From Rhabditophanes sp. KR3021 (lineage: Eukaryota > Nematoda > Chromadorea > Rhabditida > Alloionematidae): a stretch of DNA of 64,000 nucleotides. The number at the start of each line of letters is the position of its first letter. Within the stretch, counting starts at the first letter, position 1. Position numbers and translations under genes: made by a program. The notes beneath the pieces were generated by a model. That model saw nothing but the letters and a program-made list of their open reading frames with translations. It was not told the origin of the DNA and did no database searches. The stretch lies in NCBI GenBank assembly GCA_963281155.1, contig CAUJLY010000001.1:62001-126000 (forward strand). The letters are read 5' to 3'. Below, in pieces: positions 22,163 to 34,289 of the stretch.

Positions 22163-22385
22163 TTATGGACATAAAAGCATGTCTTCATTACTTAACAAGA
22201 CCAAGTATTCTTTTTGATCAATATCTTTAACAGTTCCTTTGGTTTTGAAATGACCACCGAAAACAAAGCGACACGGTTCATTACGTTTAGGAGGAACAGG
22301 TAAGATATTCTCATTATTATGAGTTTCAACTGAATAATCATCTTCGAATTGAACTTTCACACAATCTACGTCGAAATCTGAAAGT
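22163..22385 (-). CDS. Short frame with a KOW-like segment, probably a gene fragment
   Basis: Open on the minus strand from about 22385 (SDFDVDCVKVQFEDDYS) through PCRFVFGGHFKTKGTVKDID and YLVLLSNEDMLLCP to a TAA. The short Gly-x-x-x-G-x-V pattern with alternating hydrophobics recalls a KOW motif, as in RNA-processing proteins, but the match is weak. No clear upstream exon or promoter was found. It may be a fragment of a larger gene. Confidence 0.3.
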
Positions 22386-22651
22386 GTTCTATCTTTAAAT
22401 TTGCAGGGTCAAGATTGCCACAAACAAAAAATATATTTGAAAGAAATTAGAAAGATTTCCCAATTCTTTTAAAAAGCACAATTTGTAGTATAATTAGATG
22501 TGTCAAAAATGTCGTTTTTTAAGACATTTCAGCATAAAGAGTGAAATTATCAAATTTATTTATTAGAAATAACTTCATTTCATAAGCCTATTTTTAGCAT
22601 CATGAAACATATAAATGTCAGTGATTAAGCTCGAATTTAGAAGAAATACAA

Positions 22652-23540
22652 TTATTTGTAGGCAATCACTAAATTACTAAAACCTGCGACACCGAATTGC
22701 CTTTTCTTTTGGTACATGTTCAAGTACCTCTCTCTTGGCCTCCCCGTAGGTCTCTTCTTGTAGAATCTCCAGTCCAGAATTAGCTTGGAGTAACTGAAGT
22801 CATGTCTTCTCATTTGGTGACCAACAAACTTCGTCTTTAAATCGATGGCTTTGTTTCTCAGACGAGTCACACCGCAGATCCTATACTTTTCCTCGCTGGA
22901 CAATCTTTCCCGCTTGTCTTCATCCCTTACCTTCAGCTTAAAGATCCTTTTGAGCATGGCTCGTTCAGTGACTTCAAGAGAGTGGAATGCTCCTTTTGTC
23001 AAAGTCCATGTTTGACATCCATAACACATAGCCGGCCTTATCAAAGCGTTGTATATGTATTGTTTGCCTTTCCAGGAGCAGCTTTGAGTGTACTGCTTGT
23101 AGGTGTGGTAGGCTTTCCATCCTCTTTTCTTGGCGTCAGGAATGAAACTTCTTGTTTTGATTGATGTGTAGCCCATACTTTGCGCTCACATTCTTTAGAG
23201 TGTCTGGAAGCTTCTGGAGTTGGTTGGGGAGGTGTTTCTCAACTCCCATTCTTGCCAGATTCATAAATACATAAGAACGCAGTAGAGTGTCGAAAGCTTT
23301 TGCATAATCAACAAATAGCATTCCAATGTCCACTTTGTATTCGTAGGCTTTTTCCAATATGTTCTCTATTATCAGAATAGGATTAGCAGTGCTGACACCT
23401 TTCTTAAATCCATGTTGATAAGGTCCGACCTCAGTAGATAAAATAGGGTTGAGTTTTGAAAGTATCAGCCCAGCATGTATCTTGTAGACATGCGATGTCA
23501 GACTTAGAGGACGGTAATTGGCGGCGTCTTTTCTGCAACC
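22652..23540 (-). mobile_element. Non-LTR (RTE-like) retrotransposon remnant, internally deleted
   Basis: The minus strand encodes reverse transcriptase blocks NYRPLSLTSHVYK, GPYQHGFKKGVSTANPI and IGMLFVDYAKAFDTLLR. It then jumps directly to LPNQLQKLPDTLKNVSAKYG, so the block with the catalytic (F/Y)ADD pair is missing. After a frameshift near 23150 come the C-terminal segments typical of RTE-type elements: ALIRPAMCYGCQTWTLTKGA, LEVTERAMLKRIFKLKVRDE, RRHDFSYSKLILDWRF and GRPRERYLNMYQ. No 5' endonuclease region is present. GC content is above the surroundings. Dead copy. Confidence 0.85.
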
Positions 23541-24033
23541 TTATTACAACGCTCTTTTAAAAACATGCATGTTTTATCACAGTGTCTAAACTTTCATGAC
23601 ATATTTTAGTCAAATAAACTGAACTTTTTAAAAATATGGATTGAGGAAGTTGTTCAGTTTTTCCAGGCCTTTAATAAAACATATACCATTTATTTTTTGA
23701 TCAGTCGCCAAGTCCGTTATTTTGACTTTTTTACAACAATGGTTGCATTATCAATTTTTGATGATAGTGAAGATAATGAGTGTAGTTTTTGGAATGCAAA
23801 ATCATTAAGACTTGCTTAAACTGAAGCTATGAAAGCATGTAAAATGTAATTTATTCTTTTAATTCAACAATAATCTGGTATTATATGTTGTAAAATAGTG
23901 AACGCAACTTAAATATATTAGTTGATGTTTTATTGTTTTGTAATTACATCCATTTTCTTGAATGTGTATGTAATAAAATAGTGTAAATATATTGTATTAT
24001 ATTGTTTATTTCAAAATAATATTTATAAAGAAT

Positions 24034-24708
24034 TTATGGGGCTTGAGTAGTTGAATTTTCATGTCTTCTCTCATTTTCATGACTTTCTCCATTTCCATTC
24101 ATACCATCATGGTGTTCTTCAGCTCCTCCAAACTTTCCACCAAAGCCTTTTTTCAAACTTTTAAAGAATTCTTCAACAGCTTGAAGATCAGTTGGATCAG
24201 CACTTGTTTTTAAAGCTTCTGCTTGAGTTTTGATTGCTTCTGGAGTTAAGTCACCATTTGTATAAATAGCTTCAAAGTTTTGAATAAGTGTTTTTTGAGC
24301 AGTAGTTAAGTTAGAAGCAGTGATATTAGCATCAATTGTAGCTTTCAAAGCAGTCCATTTAGCTGTCATTTCAGTCTTAAAAGTAGCATAGCCGGACTAA
24401 AAAATATTAATTATTTATAATGTTTATAATATTTTACTTACTTGAACACCTTCTCCAGCATCATTAGCAATCAAGGCGTCAGTAGCTGCTGTTTTAGCAT
24501 TCCTACTAAGAGTATGATTTCTTTGAATTTCTTCAAATTGAGTCTTAGTAGTTTGGGTAGCATTTTGCAAAAAGAATGAAAAACCGCCTTCTTTTCCATT
24601 TTTGAAACCTCCCATTTCTTTTCCTTCACCACCTTCACGTCTATCTTGAGGGAAAGCTAACAAAGCACCTGTTAAAGCAAGAACCAATAAAATATTTTTA
24701 GATTGCAT
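24034..24708 (-). CDS. Secreted SXP/RAL-2 (DUF148)-like protein, Gly/Lys- and His-rich ends
   Basis: Two exons, 24708-24442 and 24396-24034, with a 45-base GT...AG intron in phase 0; 209 residues. The ATG at 24708 leads a signal peptide (MQSKNILLVLALTGALLAFP). After a Gly/Glu/Lys stretch comes FFLQNATQTTKTQFEEIQRN, then LSRNAKTAATDALIA and MTAKWTALKATIDANITASN: four amphipathic helices in DUF148 style. The C-terminus is Glu/His/Asn-rich (EEHHDGMNGN). It is more divergent than the other two SXP/RAL-2 genes and the only one with an intron. Secreted; function unknown. Confidence 0.75.
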
Positions 24709-24770
24709 TTTAATGAACAATAAAATAAAATGATATGCTTTTACAATTGTTTTCTCACTTCTTTTATAGT

Positions 24771-24778
24771 GAAAAAAT
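24771..24778 (-). promoter_or_regulatory. TATA box of the second SXP/RAL-2 gene
   Basis: TATAAAAG on the minus strand, 63 bases before the ATG at 24708. Confidence 0.5.
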
Positions 24779-26708
24779 GTTCTTGGTCTATATTAATTGG
24801 GCCTTAATTTATCTTAAAAACATATTGTTAGTAACGATTTAGTGCTGATCTACTCTTTTAATTTTGTGCTTTGATTGTCGTTGATGTATTTATATGGGTG
24901 AGTAATTTTGCTAGCATAACGGAGTTTTTTGATGACGACACAATTATATACTCACTTCCGTATATTGGAGTGATCAATGAATTTTGCGTGGAATTAAAAT
25001 AAACTTTTTTGTTAATCAAGTCTCATACATAAAAATCATATGTGTCATCCTTGTTATCAAGAACATTTAAATTGGAAGCAATATTTATTCTTTATGTATT
25101 TATTAATATCAAATATATCTGGTTACGCCATAATCTAATATCTGTACGTTAAGGTAATATGAATGATCATTAATAGAAACATCTATAAACTGCTGGATAA
25201 GCATTTTTTAATCATCTCCTCTGCAAACTTTGAAAGCAGTTCGTGGTGGTAAATGGAAAACTCTGTATATTAAAACTATACATTTCAATCTCAAGAACAT
25301 TATAATTTTTGTTCTTCGGTATCTATTCATTAACAAATACATTATTATTCATATAAAGTAATGAATTTAGATATTTTTAATTGATTTAATTAAAAGAAAT
25401 TAAGTTTGAATATTTATTCTTAAAATACTGCATTGGGACACAAACTTTTTGATACAATTATGAAATGTTCAATTCAATTCATATTTTCTTTAACTGTCCT
25501 TGGATTTACTGAAGCTGTTACACACAAAAATGTTGGGAGGTTCTTAGAGATGGTATCGTGAAATGGTTTGTATGGGTCTAGATGAACCTAATTATGAAAG
25601 CGGTTATAAACCACCTTCACTTTAATGGTGTGTAATATTGGTAACTCAATTTTGACGCGAAACAATAATTAAATATTACTTTATGTTGGTACTGATAAAA
25701 ATTTAAATATAACTGTGTTTATTAACAATAAGAAAAGCTGCAAGTATAATTATTTTATTACTATATTTTCTTCATTTTAATGGTCATTTATTACACTTTA
25801 TCGATTTTTTATATAAACAAATTATTTATTATGCCATTATTTGTTATTAATAATCATTATGAAACATTGGACAAGATAATTACAAAAAATAGTACTTAGC
25901 TTTTTATTTATGCATTTATAAGACTTTAACGATTTTTATTTTGTTCGGTTTGAAACTTTTTTACAATCCTTTTATACCAAAAAAATAACTTCTAAACATA
26001 AAAACAAATGATTAAGTGAGGAATTGTTCATATTTAACGGAATTTTCGTTAATCATTTCAACAGCTAAATAGTGTTAATCACTATAATAAAACTTTGAGA
26101 AGATTATGTAATCAAAGTAATCCAATTTCCTTCCTATTTATATAATCTTATTCAATCTAGCGAGTAACCAACTCAAGTAAAGCATATTGTTTACTCTTCT
26201 TCACAAAAATTGCTTCAAATAATTCAATGAAATACAAATATCCGGAAGAGTCAAATGCGTGAATTTTAATAAGTTCCTATAAACAACTAAATATTATCTA
26301 ATTAATATTGTATCTTATGTCAAAGTTTTTGTCAATCATGCGGGGAAGCACCAATACACCAATATTCGTCATCATTATCAGTTAAGCAGCGTAATAAGCA
26401 CATTAAAAGGAACAAATAGACGTCAGCACGAGACTTTATTATTATTAACAAATATAATCTTTTAACTTTATTCATGGGTACTTTTTTATGATTGAACTTT
26501 GTCCTTACATCAACCACATTAATATGTTCCTGTGATTTTGACCAAAAATATACAATAATGATGTAAGAGTTAAATGACACGAAATAATCACAATATTTTA
26601 TCACATTGGAGCCATGCATAATTGTTATCTATATTGATAAAAGCATTAAAACTTTCCTTTTGGATATAAAATGTACCCCAAATTGGAAGAAAGTTATAAC
26701 CTGTTAAA
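24779..26708. other. Long AT-rich intergenic region
   Basis: Apart from the possible small peptide gene at 25460, no supported gene, RNA or repeat. Frames at 26332-26619 and 26588-26929 (minus) have no family features and overlap the promoter and first exon of the IgGFc-like gene. Confidence 0.5.
25460..25625 (+). pseudogene. Possible broken small secreted-peptide gene
   Basis: ATG at 25460 opens a signal-peptide-like stretch (MKCSIQFIFSLTVLGFTEA) that stops after about 34 residues. A shifted frame continues RWYREMVCMGLDEPNYESGY to a stop at about 25625. This is only suggestive of a frameshifted secreted peptide. Confidence 0.2.
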
Positions 26709-28196
26709 ATGTTTTCAAACATTCTTTCTTTATTTATTCTTTCACTAGTGTGTAATTTGGGAAATACTATTGACTCAGATGGAACCGACTTTGTATTTTC
26801 ATATAGTGCATTTTCTATCGAACCTTTTTCTAAAACAGCGAGTGCATCAGTTGTTATAATTCCGGTTAGAAATGTTTCTACCGTTTGTTCTTTTAAATAT
26901 GTTCCAATTTCAATTGGAAGGGTAGTCACTAATAATGTTAATATAATTTACGGAGAAACTAATGAGGTAAGAAATTAATAGTTGCCATATAACATCAAAT
27001 GTTTTTAGTTTTTTTTCAAATTTGCAGATGTAGTTTTGATGGAAAGATATGTGCGTACGAGTATGAATGACGAATCAGCTGCAGATTTTAGAATTTTTGC
27101 TCATTGTAATGAAAAAGTAAAGTTGATTGGGAGAATTTCTGATCCTATTAATTCTTTTGGAGATCTTTTCTTGATTCCTTCTGTAACTTTTGCTGCGTCA
27201 AAATATGTTATTGAATTACCAACATCATCTGACGAACGTTTAGGGTCAATTTCGTTTTTGCCAGTTTCACAGACAGGAACCATTGATATAACTGCGATTG
27301 GTTATGCAGGAAGAAGTCAATACGAAACACTGCGTTTAAGTTATGACACAACTGTTGGAAGTCCACAATACTATACTAGTAGTTGGTTCCGCGTGTTTGC
27401 TAATTCTTCAGTATCCATTACTTCATCTTCACCAATTATGATTCTCGTAACCGCTCCTTTTGTAACAATCTCTTCAATACCTTCTGAATACTGTGGAGAG
27501 AGTTGCCATCAAGATTACGTTGCTTTCATGCCTATTGGAGCTCCATTCAGAAAATGTGGATCAAAAACAAAAAATGCTGAAGAAAGGATGTCTACACATC
27601 ATTTTGCTTCAAGAATGTATATTTCCCCACCAAATGAGCTTGACAGTTGCAATGATAATCCTCAAATTACTATTTATGATGACATAGATGATGCAGCAGG
27701 AAGAGCAATTTCAGTAAGCAAGATCGGCGAAACAGCTATTTCACTAATTAACAAAAATCAAACAGGTTTCTTAACTTACGGAGGGCAAATGTCCAGCTAC
27801 AGGCTTGGTTCGATCGTCCAACCGGATGGCATAACTGCTTTTGGTCACTTCGCTCATTACCTTCCTAGTAGAGCTGAATGGATCTCAGGACCAACTCAAT
27901 TTTATACTTTCGCCAAAAATTGCTATCTCGAAATTTACATTTCAGCACCCGTCATCGACCTTAAACGTGTCAAAATTGATGGAACTCCCCTACAAAATAT
28001 AAAGCACACCGAAACACCCATCTTCATGTTTGTTGTTAATATAATGCAATATGTCGTACCAATTAAAGGATATGGAATGCATTTATTAGAAAATGAAGTT
28101 GGAACTTCTGTTTCTTATGTCGTTTGTAAAAATGTGAATGGAGCTTTTAATTCAGCTGGCTACTTGACCGGATTTAACAAAATTGCTTCTAATTAA
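26709..28196 (+). CDS. Secreted IgGFc-binding-protein N-terminal-like protein (copy A)
   Basis: Two exons, 26709-26966 and 27009-28196; 481 residues. The intron of 42 bases (GTAAG...TTTTTAG) is placed by frame and because the paralogue on the minus strand has its intron at exactly the same codon boundary. Signal peptide MFSNILSLFILSLVCNLGNT, then DSDGTDFVFSYSAF. The downstream pattern of short beta strands (LIPSVTFAASKYVIELP, SSVSITSSSPIMILV), a Cys pair CGESC and the C-terminal conserved blocks (YGMHLLENEVG, VVCKNVNGAFNSAGYL) match the large nematode family annotated as IgGFc-binding N-terminal domain proteins. These are extracellular; the human namesake is a mucus protein, but worm functions are unknown. 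No transmembrane helix. Intact. Confidence 0.75.
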
Positions 28197-29018
28197 TAAT
28201 GAGCTAAATAAATTTACTTTTTAAATCTGTAATAAATTAGTTACTTCTCGCATGCGATAAATTTCAAATAGTTTGGAGCATAATAGACCTAACGATTATT
28301 AAGTACAATCTCAACAACGAATGCCCGACTAGTAAATACCTATAGTCACATCTATAAATAGACTGCTTTTCTCTCATTCAAACATTTTCTGGTCAAGTCA
28401 GATATCGTCAATTGTTTAATTTAACAAATTATGTCCAATTTTACAACCCACTTCCTTTACGATGTTAACTTTGATATTCATTAAGCTGTTGATAGTGTAG
28501 AGCACTCGAATCATAATTTATAATATTTTAAATTTAGTAATAATTATTTTTAGAGAATCAGCTACCTTTAAAATGCATATTTTAATGTATATTGAAACCT
28601 AAATCTAATGATGCAAAATTAAATTTTGAAAATAAAAAGAAAAGTCCAAAATATGCCATATCATAACCTGATTTAACTGAGTTGTTAAGGAGGAATAAAT
28701 TTTAAGAATTATTTAATATATTCATATAAATTCAGACAATTATCACACATCCATTTACTCTTTATTTTATTATATGTTTGGATAAATTATGTACATAATA
28801 ATATTATAAATAGAGCAATTGCCGTCATGAGTTATCAAGATACCAGAAGCGTGGTTTTCTATAAACATCCTAAAGGAGTGTTGTTAATCTTGTTATGCAC
28901 CTTTCAATGCTTTAAAATATTCTTTGTTAACATTCCTCATAAATAAAGTCTATTTAAAAATTAGATTTTATAGAAGGCAACTATTTTGTCATCAGTTTTA
29001 TTATTTCATTTATTTACT
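28197..29018. other. Intergenic, no gene seen
   Basis: AT-rich between the IgGFc-like gene and the small secreted protein gene. No convincing promoter or frame. Confidence 0.55.
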
Positions 29019-29309
29019 ATGAAATCATTTGCATTACTTTTTGTATTTATTATTATAGCTGATGCTCTGTACATTTATGCTCCATCTATTCGTAAGGAAC
29101 GTAAATTACTCCTTCAAAGAATCGATTCTCACAAGCTTAAGTTTTATCACAATTATATTACTTTTATGTTACAAAAAGATAATCAACATCTTCGAGATAC
29201 TTATAAAAAACTGAAGTCTGGTATTTGCCAATTTGCTCCTGTACACTGTCAAGTCGGCGATAAACGATATTATAAAAAAGGAGATATCTTAAGACTTGGA
29301 AGAACTTAA
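29019..29309 (+). CDS. Small secreted basic protein
   Basis: Single exon, 96 residues. The ATG at 29019 gives a signal peptide (MKSFALLFVFIIIADALYI). The mature part is rich in Lys, Arg, His and Tyr, with a helical stretch (RKERKLLLQRIDSHKLKFY) and two cysteines near the end (GICQFAPVHCQVGDKRYY) that could form one disulphide. An AATAAA lies near 29415. No family is recognised. Probably a real secreted peptide because of the signal sequence, compact size and poly(A) signal. Confidence 0.55.
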   Translation: MKSFALLFVFIIIADALYIYAPSIRKERKLLLQRIDSHKLKFYHNYITFMLQKDNQHLRDTYKKLKSGICQFAPVHCQVGDKRYYKKGDILRLGRT

Positions 29310-30247
29310 ATCCATTTAATTTTAACAAACCACAAATCTATTCTTAATTATTAAGGTTATAATAATCGCCTTGTTTTTGTGTATAATTGTGTGATTTAAA
29401 GCTATTTTTGGAAAATAAATTACAATGACGTTTGTTTACTTGATTCTTTTTAAATAATGTTGAAATCTCAAAAGAAGAACAGTTTACAGAATTGTTTTAA
29501 AATTCAAATAAACATAGTTTGCACGTAAGTTGCCATGTAAACTTATTTTAATTAGTTTTTACGGTGAATACTTTATGGGTGATTCTTGGGCAAATCATTT
29601 GAATTTCTAGTATTCAAACGATTCAATTACTTCAATATTTTCAATCAAACAATTAGAAAAGTATTTATAAAGATTTCATTAAGAATTGTTCAAAAATGTT
29701 TAGTATGCCAATTGATATTGAAATTCGGTTATAAATCAAACTAATAGAATCGCCTAGTTATCACAAATCACATTCACAATATAATCTACAACATCATTAT
29801 TTATTTTTTATATAATTTTTATATTATTAAAATTATTTTGAAAAACATTTATAATTAGATTAAACGAATAATTATGTTATAATTAATTAGACAACATTTA
29901 AAAGTATAATTATAGTTCATTATAAAAGGTGATTCAAATATATGTAAGGTACAAATATTTCAATAACTCAATAACTACGATTTTGTTTATGCAATTTGAT
30001 GCACCTTTTTAGTAATTAATTGATACCACAAACCTCAAATATTGGGTGAGTAAGTAAGATGTATTTTTTATGGTTCAAATTTGTTAAGAAATAAGCAATA
30101 ATTACTTGTTTTTACCGATTTAATTTGTATTTTTGTTAAATGCGTAATAAAATTATATACCGCTAACAAACATCTTTAAATATGTAACTTACAAACCTTT
30201 TTGAGTGACATATAATTCCACAAGACATTTTTTGTTTAAGATAAATC
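29310..30247. other. AT-rich intergenic DNA
   Basis: No supported gene. Dense A/T runs; upstream region of the srt-like receptor at 30248 without a clear TATA box. Confidence 0.6.
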
Positions 30248-31313
30248 ATGGTTGAATTTGTTTTCTCACAAGAAGTTATTCAAAGAAAGTATCCCTGCAA
30301 TGGAATGAGTGTAGCTGAATGGAAAGCTCAGGGTGAACCTAATCTTTATTTAGGAATTGTCTATATTTGTATTGGAATTATTTTCATTATTTTGTATATT
30401 CCTGCCATAATAGTTCTATCTACCAAAAATCTTCTTGAAAACTCTTGTTACAAAATAATGTTATTTCTTTCCTACATTGACATTTTGACATTGATAACAG
30501 TGGCTGTAATTACTGGATTTTTTACTATTTCCGGTGAAGTTTATTGTTCCAATCAAATGTTTATACTTTACACAGGTGTAATTAGCATGTTTGGCTGGAA
30601 TGTAGCTTGTTTTTTGTGCTTAGTTTTGGCATTCAACAGATGTTTAGATCTTTGCTCATCATCTGTCTGGAATTTCCTATTTGAAGGCAAAAGAACCTTA
30701 ACTTGGATTTTTGCCGCAATTTCTTATGGAACCTATACAAGTCTATTTAATAATGCAATATTTTTTACAAAATCCAGCGCTTGGCTATTTAACCCCTTCT
30801 ACTTGATAACTGTAAAGAATTTCACTATTGGCATAGATTATTACAATTATTTAGAAGCAGTTAATAACGTTGTTGAGGTAGTTGGGTTATCAACTATGTA
30901 TGGCATTTTTATTATAATGTTATTTTGTCAGTTTAAAAAAACTAGTAATGTTTATAAACTGTCAAGTCCACAAAAAAGCTTATTAATACAAACTACGCTG
31001 ACTTGCAGGTAAGACTAAGGATACATTTTGTAATATTATTTTCAGTGTATCAATGGTTACAGCAACATTATATGTTATTATGAATTTCTTTATTGTAACA
31101 GAATGGTTAATCATTTTGGGACAGTTAACTTGGCAATTAAGTCATTGTTGCGGAGCAATTTCATTGACTCTTTGTAACAAGACAATTCGGACTCATATTT
31201 TTAATGATTTATTTCCAAATTCATTCAAAAATTATTTTGGAAACAAAACTGCTGTAAAGCATAAAAGTCTTATTAAAATAACAATCCAAAAGAATACTAC
31301 CAAACATCCTTAA
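30248..31313 (+). CDS. Chemoreceptor, srt-like seven-helix GPCR
   Basis: Two exons, 30248-31008 and 31046-31313, with a 37-base GT...AG intron in phase 2; 342 residues. The N-terminus (KYPCNGMSVAEWKAQGEPNL) carries the Cys and Glu-Trp typical of the Srt family outside segment. Helices follow: YICIGIIFIILYIPAIIVLS, a second with YKIMLFLSYIDILTLITV, FGWNVACFLCLVLAFNRCLD with the helix-3 Asn-Arg pair, and WLFNPFYL before helix 5. The C-terminal exon holds helices 6-7 and the NKTIRTHIF tail. Two intact relatives in this window (36096 and 49410) share the layout. Expected to act in sensory cilia; the ligand is unknown. Confidence 0.85.
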
Positions 31314-31509
31314 TTTATTTATAAGTTCCAGTACTTGAATATTATCTAGTTTATTATTGCAAAAGAATAATTGAATCGATAGAAAATGATATAAAATTTT
31401 ATTATTCTTAGATTATGCCCGACGTAAATTAGTATTTGAACTGAATTGTTGACCGTTTGTTACAGAATTTATTTTTATAAAACAAGTGTAGAACGCTACA
31501 AAGTCATTT

Positions 31510-32397
31510 CTTACTGGTTTGCCAAAAAGTTATATAAGAAATAATCGCTGTTAAAACTTACTTGAAAATAAGTAAAAATAGCTGTCGCTGTAAGACACTA
31601 CAAAGATAAGTAAAAATATCGATCTTAAAAAAATAATGGCAGTTACAATGCGAAAAACATACACGGAAGTAATACACAGAACAACGATGTTTTGAAATAT
31701 TGAATAAAATAAGAAAACTTTTTCTGAATTTTTCTTAGAACTTTGTGATGATTTTGGTCCAATTAACTTTCTGTATTTTACAAAACTCGTATAATTTAAA
31801 ATCGCAGATACGATAAAACTTGGTACACTTATACATGCAAGAACCAGTCTTGATAAAACTAGTTGATTTGGATGAATGTAATTTGTATGATAAATTTCCC
31901 CTTGCCTTCAACTAACAAATAAGCAGCCGGAATATTTAACCTAGCGATAATGTTTATTGACACAATTAGCATTAAAATTAAACAATAAAGTATTACTCTC
32001 CTGACTGAAAAGCACTAAAAACATAATAAATTCATAAATTAGATAAACTTACGTCATTATATTTTAATGGGTAACAAATAGCACAAAATCTAGAAGCTGC
32101 AATTAACGAACAATTTACACACATGTAAGCTATTACTGTTGACTCAAATATTAAATCAAATCCAGCCATCCACTCAATGCTTCGTATTTCTTCTGATAAA
32201 ATGTCAAAATTGACAAATCGTACACAAAACATATTCCATATAAAGTATGAAGTGGCTATGAAATTGTTTATTATAAGAATGATATAGAATCCGTTGAAAT
32301 ATGTCCCATCTTTATAAAGTATTCTAGTAAATATAAAGAAAAGATTCTGTAAAATAGTTGAAAATAGACAAATGCCATCTGTGTAATTAGTTTCCAT
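31510..32397 (-). pseudogene. Seven-helix chemoreceptor with a frameshift in exon 2
   Basis: Exon 1 (from the ATG at 32397) encodes METNYTDGICLF and helices 1-3, ending with the diagnostic SRFCAICYPLKYND before a GT donor at about 32051. The second exon after TTTTTTAG near 32014 starts CFSVRRVILYCLILMLIVSI. The frame is lost by one base around GAAGGCAAGGGGAAATTT near 31900, where another frame continues NYIHPNQLVLSRLVLACISV and the basic loop KYRKLIGPKSSQSSKKN to a stop near 31500. The NR/SR-x-x-A-x-x-x-P box is like srg/srv/srx receptors. The frameshift makes a pseudogene likely. Confidence 0.65.
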
Positions 32398-32665
32398 GGT
32401 TAACGAAAATTAAATTGAAAAATCAAGTAACTATTAAACAATCTGAACTACTTTAAATGAAACGTAATTGTTTTATTTGTTTTCCTAAAATATTTAGTTT
32501 ATTATTGTGAAGGAAGGAAGATGCAACATGAAGCAATTTTATTAATTACTCATAGCCAAATTAATAAATACAATTATTTATTTGGAGTATGTAATAAAAG
32601 ATGATTTTTTTAATAATACATCATTTATTTATTTCTATTTGGTAATAAATTTAAATTGCAAGAGT

Positions 32666-33696
32666 TTATTTTTCAATTTGTGTTATTTTCACTTTTGGCG
32701 GATCATAAATTTGATAAATTGCAATAAACGGTGAAAATAATAAGTAAACCAAAGGAGACAACACATTAAAGTGAGAAATATTTTTGAATGTTTCTTCTGT
32801 AAAATTAACTTTAAACACTTTGACCAAACCAATACAAGTTACAATCGGCAATAAACCAAGTAATATTGGTCCACCAACCATAATTTGAATTTTAAAAATT
32901 GCAGTTTGCAGTTTTTTAGCAGTTTCAATAAGACATTTTTTTTTCAATTTTGCTAATTCTTGGTTTAATGGGTAAAATTTTGTTCTTATAAAGTATAATG
33001 GAAGAATAAACCAAGTTACTACAAAATATATTACTAAAACGATGTGCGTAGGTTGAAATTCGGTGCTATAAACTATTAGTTGATAATTTGAATTATTGTA
33101 AGGAATCAAAGTTTTAATTTCCTTGAATTTATTAAATAAATAGTAAACGAATTTTAACTTACATTTGAATATAAGCGTATGATTTGGTCCATTGTTAAAG
33201 GAAACATATAAGAACAGGATAGTAAACCAATCGGAAAAAAAACGTAAAATAGTAATATTACTAACTTTTCCTTAATTGTCAAAAAATATTTGTTAACTTT
33301 TTTACAGAAAACATTATTTTTTACAATAATAATCATTGCTATAGAAAGAATCAATGAATTAATTGTAACAAACAAAAGCATTACGATTACGTTACAAAGC
33401 AATATTCCTCCTGAATTACAAAATCCCTTTGAAGCCATACCCACAAATGGAAATAATATTTCTAGTTGCACAATATTACAAATAATTACTGTAATACATA
33501 CTTCAAGAAATCTCATAAGAAAAAGCATTAATGTAAAACCATCTTTCTTATATGGAACAAAGCAGCAAACAAAGGGAACATATAAAATATTCAAAAAGAA
33601 ATTTAAGTAACCTAGGTAAGAAATTAATTCAAAATAAGTTTCATCAGCTAACGGCATTTTAACTAATATAGTATGATTAAATAAAAAGGAAAACAT
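32666..33696 (-). CDS. Seven-helix chemoreceptor, complete
   Basis: Two exons, 33696-33163 and 33121-32666, with a 41-base GT...AG intron in phase 0; 329 residues. Helices can be followed from YLNFFLNILYVPFVCCFVP to NVLSPLVYLLFSPFIAIYQI. There is a long basic loop before helix 6 (RTKFYPLNQELAKLKKKCLI) and a Pro-rich helix 7 end. A second Met at 33657 (MPLADETYF) could also be the start. The family is not resolved; fragments at 42025-42290 and 54150-54535 resemble its last helices (VSPIVYLFL, VSPIFTTYQVYY) and are probably relatives. A TATA box lies about 75 bases upstream. Confidence 0.75.
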
Positions 33697-33770
33697 TCAG
33701 GGGGAAGTAAATGCATTTGTTTTGACAGTTTCAGACAACCTACCTGTTAATTGCCTAATTATTTATAGAC

Positions 33771-33777
33771 AATTAAG
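33771..33777 (-). promoter_or_regulatory. TATA box of the receptor gene at 33696
   Basis: TATAAAT on the minus strand, about 75 bases before the ATG. Confidence 0.4.
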
Positions 33778-34289
33778 ATTAATAGTTTTTGAAGATAAAT
33801 AATTATTTTGTTTTTCAAAAGGAATTCTAATTGATGTTTTTGCTATAATGATCAATAAAAGATGTCATTGATCATATATAAACAAATATTACAACAAAAA
33901 TATCTTACTATATAAATTAACTTTACATATACTTACTACTATATTTTATCATCTAAATAAATACATCTCTTTACCTTGTGTATTTATTGTAGTTTTATAA
34001 TGCAATAGGCTGTAAATCAAAATTCAGGTAATAACATGAACAAAACAATCGATATTATATTAAGTAAGTTTATCAATCATAAAACGAAAAACTCCAAACA
34101 AAAGAAAATTCTTTTCATAACAAAAATTATTATTCACGAATATATAAAAATATTAAGCATCAAAAGTACATGAAACTGTAGTGGACCATAAAAAACACGT
34201 TAAATTACATTAAAATATTCACAAAATATTACCATCTCATCGAAATTGAATTCATCTTTCTTAATCTTATTTAAAATGGATAATGACGT

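Noticed and set aside
26332..26929. Two minus-strand frames near the IgGFc-like gene
   Set aside because: No domain; one overlaps exon 1 of the intact gene antisense, the other lies in its promoter region.
33848..33875. Perfect 9-base inverted repeat ATGATCAAT / ATTGATCAT
   Set aside because: Short stem in AT-rich DNA with a 10-base loop and no T-run or gene end beside it; likely chance.
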